The notes below the pieces were generated by a model. That model did not search any database. It was not told the origin of the DNA and saw only the letters and a list, made by a program, of their open reading frames with translations. From CAZUHK01 sp964620345 (GTDB taxonomy: Bacteria; Planctomycetota; Phycisphaerae; Phycisphaerales; Zrk34): a DNA stretch of 5,461 nucleotides. The number at the start of each line of letters is the position of its first letter. Position 1 is the first letter of the stretch. The position numbers were made by a program, and so were the translations under genes. The stretch lies in the NCBI GenBank assembly GCA_964620345.1, contig CAZUHK010000192.1:1-5461 (forward strand), written 5' to 3'. Positions 1 through 5,427 of this stretch are shown here, piece after piece.

Positions 1-84
1 CCATGGTTATCGGATCATCCCCTGCCAACTCGCCAAGGAGTGTGAACGGTTACCACGACCGAAGGAGAACTCGGGCCGGTCAAA

Positions 85-717
85 TTGATCAAGGTTCACG
101 ACGAGGCCATGCTTGCCAAGGCGCAGGATCAGGGCTATCTCAAGTATCCCGACGCCCGCGGTGAAGACTGGGTCGATCGCTTGCTGAAGCCGCGGATGAG
201 ACGGCCGCCCTACAAGTGGTTCGCCGCGGATGGGTACAAGGCCGCCGAGTTCCGCGACATCGTCTGGATCGACCGTGACGAGGGCCGCGCTGTCTGTATG
301 GGGCGTGGGGAAAACACGTATGGCGTCTTTCGCGGGTATACGACGACAACCGAAGACGGCGGCGAGACCTGGAGCACGCCCGAGCCGACCAACATCCCTT
401 CAGGCGAGAATACGATCACGCTGACGAGACTGCCTGACGGCCGGTTGGCCATCCTCGGCACCTTCGGCGACCGGAACCGTTCCAACCGCCGACCGCTCTG
501 CATCGCGATCTCCGACGATGGCAGAAACTTCTCTCGCGTCTATCGCCTATTCGACAGCCAGGCAAAGCACCAGATGGTCGGCGTCGTCTTCGACGAGGGG
601 TACATGTACGTCGCCGGGCCACGCGGAGGCGACAAAAACGCCGGCCGGGGCGAACATTTCATCCTGCGTTTTCCGGTCACAAAACTTCCTAAAGCGGCAA
701 CGCCGAGCGAAAAATAA
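85..717 (+). CDS. BNR/Asp-box (sialidase-like) beta-propeller protein, C-terminal portion
   Basis: The 210-residue product looks like the C-terminal half of a sialidase-type six-bladed beta-propeller. Residues 89-96 (TEDGGETW) match the Asp-box pattern S/T-x-D-x-G-x-T-W. A degenerate second box lies near 143-149 (SDDGRNF), and strand-turn stretches such as LPDGRLAIL (116-124) fit propeller blades. Full sialidase-fold proteins usually exceed 350 residues, so this is too short to close a propeller. No signal peptide or membrane segment is visible. The chosen start is a TTG with no close Shine-Dalgarno (GGAG at 64-67 is 17 bases away); an ATG at 109 is the alternative. The same frame stays open upstream to position 46 and reads like coding sequence (TEGELGPVK), then meets TGA at 43-45. 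The gene is therefore probably the tail of a longer gene broken by that stop or by a nearby frameshift. Substrate is unknown; sialidase is a fold-level call. It converges on lpxA. Confidence 0.6.
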   Translation: MIKVHDEAMLAKAQDQGYLKYPDARGEDWVDRLLKPRMRRPPYKWFAADGYKAAEFRDIVWIDRDEGRAVCMGRGENTYGVFRGYTTTTEDGGETWSTPEPTNIPSGENTITLTRLPDGRLAILGTFGDRNRSNRRPLCIAISDDGRNFSRVYRLFDSQAKHQMVGVVFDEGYMYVAGPRGGDKNAGRGEHFILRFPVTKLPKAATPSEK

Positions 718-832
718 AATGTCCCCTTTATCAGTCCCGGGGGGATACATAGGTTGCGCGCATCTTTTGTTCCCGGACGCGCGGTGTGAGGCATGGTGCG
801 GGGTTGGTGGGGCCGGGCTTGCGTCGCACTTG
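718..832. other. Convergent intergenic region with an imperfect inverted repeat
   Basis: This gap between two converging genes holds no credible gene. ATGTCCCC at 719-726 pairs with GGGGATACAT at 741-750 with a two-base bulge, directly after the stop codon of the propeller gene. CGCGC at 757-761 can also pair with GCGCG at 779-783. The first pair could act as a terminator or be the edge of a dispersed REP-like repeat, since the AT-rich run into ATGTCCCC looks unlike the flanking coding sequence. Its repeat status cannot be shown from one copy. Confidence 0.35.
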
Positions 833-888
833 CGCAATTCGCGATTCGCATTTCGCATTCCACGTTCGGCGATCCGCGATCCGGGATT
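833..888. repeat. Tandem array of eight degenerate 7-bp units
   Basis: Read in steps of seven, the plus strand gives cgcaatt, cgcgatt, cgcattt, cgcattc, cacgttc, ggcgatc, cgcgatc and cgggatt. The eight abutting units share the approximate consensus CGCGATT/C, and unit 8 runs into the complement of the lpxA stop codon (888-890). The unit length is not a multiple of three and the array is not inside a gene. It sits exactly at the convergence point of lpxA and the propeller gene. The function is unknown; it resembles a simple-sequence array that expanded by slippage and then diverged. Confidence 0.75.
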
Positions 889-1718
889 TATCGTGTCGGG
901 CTTTTGCGTTTGTTGTCTTTGCGGTCGGCTTCGCGGCGGCGGCCGTTGGGGCCTTGGGCGGTGGTGCGGGCGAAGCGGCAGACTTCTTTGCATGCGGGGT
1001 CGTGGCCGAAGTCGGCTTCGACGGCGTCGATGACCTGGGCCTGGTTGCCGCGCTCTCGTTTGTAGAGCAGGCGGCAGACTTCTTTGAGGTTTTCGATGGT
1101 GGAGCCGTCGATGCCGTGTCGGTGCAGGCCGATGAAGTTGACGCTGCGGACGCGGGCGGGGTGGCCGTCTGAGTTCATGTAGGGCGGAGCGTCGTGGACC
1201 ACGCCGGAGTTGCCCCCGATGAAGGCGTACCGGCCGACGTGGACGTAGTGGTGGATCGCCGCGCCGCCGCTGATCACCGCGTCGTCGTCGATGGTGATGT
1301 GGCCGGCGAGCAGGACGTTGTTGCCCAGCACGCATCGGCAGCCCACGTGGGAGTCGTGGGCGACGTGGGCGCCGACCATGAAGAGGTTGCGATCGCCCAC
1401 GGTGGTGGTGCCGTCGCCGTTGGCGGTGCCGGGGTGCATGGTGACGAACTCGCGGATGTCGTTGTCGTCGCCGAGGGCGAGCGTGGTGTCTTCGCCGGTG
1501 TATTTGAGGTCTTGCGGCTCGGCGCCGAGCACGGCGTGATGCCAGATGCGGTTGCGTGCGCCGAGGGTGGTGCGGCCGGTGATGACGGCGTGGCTCATCA
1601 CCTGCGTCGCGGGGCCGAGGGTCACCCGCGGGCCGACCACGGCATAGGGGCCGATGCTGACGTCCCGGGCCAGCTCGGCTTTGGGATCGACGATCGCGGT
1701 GGGGTGAATTCGGGACAT
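888..1718 (-). CDS. lpxA: Acyl-ACP--UDP-N-acetylglucosamine O-acyltransferase (LpxA)
   Basis: LpxA moves a 3-hydroxyacyl chain from acyl carrier protein to the 3-OH of UDP-GlcNAc, the first step of lipid A synthesis, in the cytoplasm. The 276-residue product is a left-handed beta-helix of hexapeptide repeats (from about residue 5 to 185) followed by the helical C-terminal domain. GAHVAHD (116-122) carries H118 and H121; H121 aligns with the E. coli catalytic His125. LAGH supplies H140 (E. coli His144), H156 matches His160, and QDLKY supplies D70 (Asp74). G169 aligns with E. coli Gly173, the position that sets acyl-chain length, so a long (about C14) chain is expected rather than the C10 chain of Pseudomonas. 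The start fits the family N-terminus (HPTAIV at 5-10), but no Shine-Dalgarno is seen; a 7-bp repeat array covers that spot. The last 25 residues or so are a highly basic tail beyond the usual end near residue 260. The gene lies 80 bp downstream of lpxC/fabZ, probably in the same transcript. Confidence 0.95.
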   Translation of the reverse strand: MSRIHPTAIVDPKAELARDVSIGPYAVVGPRVTLGPATQVMSHAVITGRTTLGARNRIWHHAVLGAEPQDLKYTGEDTTLALGDDNDIREFVTMHPGTANGDGTTTVGDRNLFMVGAHVAHDSHVGCRCVLGNNVLLAGHITIDDDAVISGGAAIHHYVHVGRYAFIGGNSGVVHDAPPYMNSDGHPARVRSVNFIGLHRHGIDGSTIENLKEVCRLLYKRERGNQAQVIDAVEADFGHDPACKEVCRFARTTAQGPNGRRREADRKDNKRKSPTR

Positions 1719-1743
1719 CGCTGATTGATGATCGCTAAACGAT
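1716..1743. repeat. Short 7-bp-periodic repeat overlapping the lpxA start codon
   Basis: The plus strand reads catcgct, gattgat, gatcgct, aaacgat in steps of seven, followed by gat. These units are close to the GAGCGAT/ATCGCTC heptamers at 1762-1796 and share the ATCGC core with the array at 833-888. The first unit contains the complement of the lpxA ATG. With only about four degenerate copies the call is weaker than for the other two arrays. Confidence 0.45.
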
Positions 1744-1761
1744 GATGTGCCCGACCGCCCA

Positions 1762-1796
1762 ACCCGATGAGCGATCAGCGATGATCGATGAGCGAT
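1762..1796. repeat. Tandem array of 7-bp units (GAGCGAT) in the lpxC/fabZ-lpxA gap
   Basis: The plus strand gives acccgat, gagcgat, cagcgat, gatcgat, gagcgat: four good units at 1769-1796 and a degenerate fifth at 1762-1768. The 10-mer gatgagcgat recurs 21 bp apart (1766 and 1787), exactly three units. The array ends two bases from the complement of the lpxC/fabZ stop codon (1799-1801). It lies inside the predicted lpxC/fabZ-lpxA transcript, where a ribosome binding site for lpxA might otherwise be expected. Confidence 0.65.
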
Positions 1797-1798
1797 TC

Positions 1799-3133
1799 CT
1801 ACTCCTGTTCCGCATCGACGAGCATGAATTTGATCTCGGCCTCGGCGGCGAGCTGGTCGGCGACGTAGGCCTTGCAGATCGTGTGGCCGGTGCGGCTGCG
1901 GACGCGCACCGTCTGGGCTTCGATCACGAGCTGGTCGCCGGGCGTCACGGGCTTGCGCAGCTTGACCTTGTCCATCGACAGCAGGACCGCGAGCTTGCCG
2001 GTGTGCTCGAGCTTTCGGCTGAGCAGGACGCCCGAGAGCTGCGCCATCGCCTCGACGATCAGCACGCCGGGCATGATCGGGGTGCCGGGGAAATGGCCCT
2101 GGAAGAACGGCTCGTTGACCGTGACGTTCTTCACGGCGGTGGCGCGCTGGTCGCCTTCGACCTCGAGCACGCGGTCGATCAGCAGCATGGGGTAACGATG
2201 GGGCAGCAGGCGGCTGATGCGTCGGATGTCGACCTCGCCGTCCTTGCGGAGCAGCTCGCGGCGGCGGTGGGTGGCCATCATCTGATGCAGCTTTCGCGCC
2301 AGGCGGTGGTTGAGCGCGTGGCCCGAGCGGTAGGCGACGATTCGCCCGCGGATCGCGCAGCCGACGAGCTGCAGGTCGCCGATCACGTCCAGCAGCTTGT
2401 GGCGGGCCGGCTCGTTGTCGAAGCGGTAGGCGTTTTCGCCGACGACGCCCGAGTCGCCGATGACCAGCAGGTCGGTGGGCGTGAGGTGCTTGCCCAGCCC
2501 CTGGGCCTGGAAAGCGCGGGCCTCGTGTTCGAGCAGGAAGGTGCGGGCCGGGGCGATCTGCTGCTTGTACGAACCGTTGTTGGATGAATAGGCGTGGACC
2601 TGGTGGCCGATGGGTCCGTCGGAGTATTCCAGGTCGTAGATGACTTCCATGCCGGTGGTGTCGGCCGGCAGCGCGGCGATCATGGCGCCGTTTTCTTCGA
2701 TGGTGACCGGGTCGGTGATGGTGAACACGCGGCGGGGCTGGTCCTGCTCGGCCAGGCCGGCTGCGAGCATGGCTTCGACGAATGGCTTGGCCGAGCCGTC
2801 GACGCCGGGGAACTCCGGGCCGTCGATCTCGACGATGAGGTTGTCGATGCCCAGGCCGGCGACGGCGCTCATCACGTGCTCGCAGGTATCGATGGTCGCG
2901 TCGCCGAGCTTGAGGGTGGTGCGGCGATCGCGCTTGGCCACGTGCTGGATCAGCGCGGGGATGCGGGCCGGCACCCCGCTGTCGGTGATGTCGGTGCGGT
3001 AGCAGACGACGCCGTGGTTGACCGGCGCGGGCTTGAAGGTGACCGTGGCCTGCTGGCCGGTGAACAGCCCGCGCCCGCGAACGGTCGCGGCGTCGGCTAA
3101 GGTGCGCTGCATGGCGGGGGTCTGTTGTGCCAT
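1799..3133 (-). CDS. lpxC: Bifunctional UDP-3-O-acyl-GlcNAc deacetylase / 3-hydroxyacyl-ACP dehydratase (LpxC-FabZ fusion)
   Basis: This 444-residue protein joins two enzymes. Residues 8 to about 290 are LpxC, the zinc deacetylase that makes the committed step of lipid A synthesis. TCEH gives E85/H86 (E. coli Glu78/His79), RHKLLD gives H245 and D249 (His238/Asp242), and SGH gives H272 (His265), so the metal site and catalytic residues are complete. Residues from about 300 to 444 are FabZ, a hot-dog-fold dehydratase of fatty acid elongation. LLPHRYPMLLID (309-320) is the family signature, with catalytic H347 in GHFPG and E361 14 residues later, as in E. coli His54/Glu68. The fusion is known from Bacteroidota and Planctomycetota. 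FabZ and LpxA compete for 3-hydroxyacyl-ACP, so linking FabZ to LpxC beside lpxA joins the two branches. The first ATG is used here; M8 (ATG at 3110-3112, MQRTLADA) fits the family start equally well. No Shine-Dalgarno is visible before either. The stop is TAG. Confidence 0.95.
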   Translation of the reverse strand: MAQQTPAMQRTLADAATVRGRGLFTGQQATVTFKPAPVNHGVVCYRTDITDSGVPARIPALIQHVAKRDRRTTLKLGDATIDTCEHVMSAVAGLGIDNLIVEIDGPEFPGVDGSAKPFVEAMLAAGLAEQDQPRRVFTITDPVTIEENGAMIAALPADTTGMEVIYDLEYSDGPIGHQVHAYSSNNGSYKQQIAPARTFLLEHEARAFQAQGLGKHLTPTDLLVIGDSGVVGENAYRFDNEPARHKLLDVIGDLQLVGCAIRGRIVAYRSGHALNHRLARKLHQMMATHRRRELLRKDGEVDIRRISRLLPHRYPMLLIDRVLEVEGDQRATAVKNVTVNEPFFQGHFPGTPIMPGVLIVEAMAQLSGVLLSRKLEHTGKLAVLLSMDKVKLRKPVTPGDQLVIEAQTVRVRSRTGHTICKAYVADQLAAEAEIKFMLVDAEQE

Positions 3134-3341
3134 CGAATCATTCGCCGACCCGACGGGCCCGGCGTGCTGCCTGGGAACGAACGATCATCGTAGATCGCCG
3201 GCCGGGGCGGGGCAACGGTTCAGTCGATTCGAGAAAATGCTCGATCGAAGTGCCCCGGTGATTGTCTAACTGGAAGTATCATGGATCGCGCCGCCGGTCG
3301 GCCGGGCCGGATTCGGATGTCGACGCACTGGGAACTTTTCA
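3134..3341. promoter_or_regulatory. Divergent promoter region between lpxC/fabZ and the NAD salvage genes
   Basis: Both gene pairs read away from this 208-bp gap, so it must hold promoters for each, but no convincing -35/-10 pair could be picked. Two short dyads are visible: CGATC (3182-3186) with GATCG (3193-3197), and TCGAG (3229-3233) with CTCGA (3240-3244) around an AAAATG loop. Either could be an operator, but such short dyads occur by chance. GGGAA at 3330-3334 is a weak Shine-Dalgarno-like stretch for the nicotinamidase ATG at 3342. Confidence 0.35.
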
Positions 3342-3926
3342 ATGCCAACGCCCGAGCTGACAGCGGATCATGCCCTCGTGGTGGTGGACGTGCAGAACGA
3401 TTTCTGCCCCGGCGCAGCGCTGGCGGTCGAGCAAGGCGACCGGGTGGTGCCGATCCTGAACCGGTGGATCGAGCGGGCGCGGCGCGACGGCGCGGCCATC
3501 GTCGCCTCCCGCGACTGGCACCCGGCGGATCACATCAGCTTCGCCGATCGAGGCGGGCCCTGGCCGGTGCACTGCGTGTAGCACACGCCGGGCGCGGATT
3601 ACCACCCCGACCTGCGCCTGCCGGCCGGGACGATCGAAATCCTCAAGGGCCAGGACCGTGACCGCGATCAATACTCGGCGTTTGACGACACGGGCCTGGG
3701 CGAGCGATTGCGCGCCCGCGACGTCCGCCGCGTCTGGATCGGGGGCTTGGCGCTGGACGTGTGCGTTCGTGCCTCGGTGCGCGATGCGCTCGAAGAGGGG
3801 TTCGAAGTGCATCTGATTCGCTCGGCCACGCGCGCGGTGAACGCCCGGGCCGGCGACGGGGAGCGGGCGATTCGCCAGATGAAGCAAGCCGGTGCGGTGA
3901 TCGAGGAGTCTGACCATGACGAATAA
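3342..3926 (+). pseudogene. pncA: Nicotinamidase interrupted by one in-frame TAG
   Basis: Nicotinamidase hydrolyses nicotinamide to nicotinate and ammonia, the entry step of NAD salvage. Read through one TAG at 3579-3581 (codon 80), the frame gives 194 residues, the normal family length. The catalytic triad is complete: D16 in VVVDVQND, K102 in EILKG, and C141 in GLALDVCV. The metal ligands D58, H60, H64 (SRDWHPADH) and H77 (WPVHC) are also present. The TAG falls in the HCV-x-x-TPGA loop, where homologues often have Gln, and TAG is one C-to-T change from CAG. D16 and the metal site lie before the stop; K102 and C141 lie after it, so the 79-residue product could not be active. There is no frameshift or decay after the stop, so it is a very recent mutation, a sequence error, or read-through. 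TAG ends two neighbouring genes here (lpxC/fabZ and pncB), so general TAG reassignment is unlikely. The frame overlaps the next gene by 11 bp. Confidence 0.88.
3903..3908 (+). promoter_or_regulatory. Shine-Dalgarno site of the nicotinate phosphoribosyltransferase gene
   Basis: GAGGAG lies seven bases before the ATG at 3916 and inside the end of the nicotinamidase frame. It is the only strong ribosome binding site seen in the window. It fixes the start of the downstream gene and would let it be translated even if ribosomes drop off at the upstream TAG. Confidence 0.75.
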
Positions 3927-5280
3927 ATCCGAAAACGACAGCGCGGCGGCGCCCGTGTTCGCCGAGGGGTTGTTTACCGATCTTTACGAATTGACCATGG
4001 CCCAGGCGTACCAGGCCCAGGGCATGAGCGACACCGCGGTGTTTGAGTTGTTCTTTCGCCAGATGCCCGCGCAGCGCCGCTTTGTCATGGCCGCGGGACT
4101 GGCCGATGTCGTGGCGTATGTTCAGAACATTCGCTTCACCGACGGCGACCTGGCCTACCTGGCCGACCAGGGCCGATTCAACCAAGCGTTTCTCGATCTT
4201 CTCCGGGACTTTCGGTTTACCGGCGACATGCTGGCGGTGCCCGAAGGAACGGTGGTCTTTCCCAACGAGCCGGTGGTTCAGGTCGTCGCGCCCATCCTCG
4301 AAGCACAGATCATTGAAACCTTCGTGTTGAATCAGGTGCACTTCCAGAGCGTCGCGGCGACGAAGGCGGCGCGGGTGGTGCTTGCCGCGGAGGGCCGGGA
4401 CGTGGTGGACTTCGGCTCGCGACGGTCGCACGGGACGGACGCGGCGTTGAAGGTGGCACGCGCCTCGTACCTCGCCGGCTTCACCGGAACCTCCAACGCG
4501 CTGGCGGGCAAGCGGTATGCCATCCCCACCTTCGGCACGATGGCCCACAGCTACGTTCAGGCCCACGACGACGAAGCATCGGCCTTGCGAAGCTTCGCCC
4601 GGCAGTACCCCCGCACCACGTTGCTGGTGGACACCTACGACACGCTGGCGGGCGTCGATCGTGTCATTGAACTGGCAAGCGACCCGGACGCGCCGCTGTC
4701 GATCGGGGCGGTCCGACTGGACTCGGGCGATTTGATCGACCTGGCCAAAGCCGCCCGACGCAAGCTCGACGCGGCTCAACTTCAGCAGGTTCGCATCGTC
4801 GCTTCCAGCGGCCTGGACGAACACGCGATCGCCCAAATCGTGCGGGCCGAGGCGCCGATCGACGCCTTCGGCGTGGGGACGAAACTGGCGGTCAGCCCGG
4901 ATGTGCCCGACCTCGATTTCGCCTACAAACTGGTGGCCTACGCCGGCCGGCCACGGACCAAGCTTTCGTCGGGCAAGACGATCTATCCCGGGCAGAAGCA
5001 GGTCTTCCGCGAATGTCGCCGGGGCGAGCTGCACCGCGACACGCTGGCCCTGCACGACGAATCGCACCCGGGCCGGGCGTTGCTGGAGCCGGTCATCCGC
5101 GCCGGAAAACAAGAACCGGCGTTCGACTTTTCCATCGAAGCCGCACGCGAACGGGCACGCGAATCGTTGAAGCAATTGCCCGAATCGCTCGCGGCCCTTG
5201 ATTCGTCGGGCGATCCGGACATGGTGTCCATTTCACCGCCGCTTGGCCGCCGACTGGAACAGTTGTCCGCCGAACGTTAG
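3916..5280 (+). CDS. pncB: Nicotinate phosphoribosyltransferase
   Basis: The enzyme condenses nicotinate with PRPP, with ATP hydrolysis, to give nicotinate mononucleotide, the rate-setting step of the Preiss-Handler NAD route in the cytoplasm. The 454-residue product has the family landmarks in order: TDLYELTMAQAY (21-32) at the N-terminus, FGSRRSHGTDAAL (166-178), GTSNALAG (191-198), GTMAHSY (207-213) with H211 as the likely phosphorylated histidine, VRLDSGDL (266-273), and FGVGTKL (318-324) of the phosphate/PRPP site. Length fits the bacterial/eukaryotic NAPRTase group. The start is supported by GAGGAG seven bases upstream. The gene overlaps the nicotinamidase frame by 11 bp, which indicates an operon with possible translational coupling and puts two consecutive salvage steps together. 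Its TAG stop (5278-5280) overlaps the left end of an inverted-repeat element that seems to have inserted there without altering the protein. A long open frame on the opposite strand (3643-5175) is a composition artefact. Confidence 0.95.
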   Translation: MTNKSENDSAAAPVFAEGLFTDLYELTMAQAYQAQGMSDTAVFELFFRQMPAQRRFVMAAGLADVVAYVQNIRFTDGDLAYLADQGRFNQAFLDLLRDFRFTGDMLAVPEGTVVFPNEPVVQVVAPILEAQIIETFVLNQVHFQSVAATKAARVVLAAEGRDVVDFGSRRSHGTDAALKVARASYLAGFTGTSNALAGKRYAIPTFGTMAHSYVQAHDDEASALRSFARQYPRTTLLVDTYDTLAGVDRVIELASDPDAPLSIGAVRLDSGDLIDLAKAARRKLDAAQLQQVRIVASSGLDEHAIAQIVRAEAPIDAFGVGTKLAVSPDVPDLDFAYKLVAYAGRPRTKLSSGKTIYPGQKQVFRECRRGELHRDTLALHDESHPGRALLEPVIRAGKQEPAFDFSIEAARERARESLKQLPESLAALDSSGDPDMVSISPPLGRRLEQLSAER

Positions 5281-5304
5281 AGCAATCGGCGTCATCTTTC
5301 TGCA

Positions 5305-5327
5305 CCCTCTGCCTCGGAGGGAGAGGG
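5305..5327 (+). terminator. Hairpin in the left arm of the element; possible pncB terminator
   Basis: CCCTCT (5305-5310) pairs with AGAGGG (5322-5327). After a G/G mismatch, CCT (5312-5314) pairs with AGG (5318-5320) around a CGG loop. It lies 25 bases past the pncB stop and could stop transcription, but no T-run follows, so intrinsic termination is uncertain. Confidence 0.35.
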
Positions 5328-5406
5328 CCGGGGTGAGGGTCGGGGCTGCGAATCTCTGGAAACGTCCCTTCGCCGTACGAGGACGACGCCCAACCCCCAT
5401 CCCAGT

Positions 5407-5427
5407 CTTCCCCCTGAGAGGGGGAAG
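5407..5427 (+). terminator. Perfect 9-bp hairpin in the right arm of the element
   Basis: CTTCCCCCT (5407-5415) pairs perfectly with AGGGGGAAG (5419-5427) around a GAG loop. It is the strongest local stem in the window and the counterpart, in inverted orientation, of the weaker hairpin in the left arm. There is no T-run after it, so it is better seen as part of the element than as a proven terminator. Confidence 0.4.

Noticed and set aside
833..888. CRISPR array
   Set aside because: The units are 7 bp and directly abutting, without spacers.
547..1335. Minus-strand open frame of 262 codons crossing the intergenic region
   Set aside because: It overlaps lpxA in another frame on the same strand and the propeller gene on the other, and reads as Arg/Pro/His low complexity.
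1194..1724. Plus-strand open frame of 176 codons opposite lpxA
   Set aside because: It is antisense to the hexapeptide repeats of LpxA, and its repetitive Val/Ala/Asp/Gly composition mirrors those repeats.
1742..2587. Plus-strand open frame of 281 codons opposite lpxC/fabZ
   Set aside because: It lies antisense to the fusion gene, whose motifs are complete; the translation is Ala/Val/Asp-rich low complexity.
3182..3244. Operator pair for a transcription factor in the divergent promoter region
   Set aside because: The dyads have only 5-bp arms and differ from each other; they are noted in the intergenic entry but not claimed as sites.
3579..3581. TAG read as pyrrolysine or as a globally reassigned codon
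   Set aside because: TAG ends both pncB and lpxC/fabZ in this window, no tRNA or supporting machinery is visible, and a CAG-to-TAG change is a simpler explanation.
3643..5175. Long minus-strand open frame of 510 codons opposite pncB and the end of the nicotinamidase frame
   Set aside because: It is the antisense shadow of two well-recognised genes. Its product is Arg/His/Gly-rich with no recognisable domain, as expected from GC-rich codon use on the other strand.
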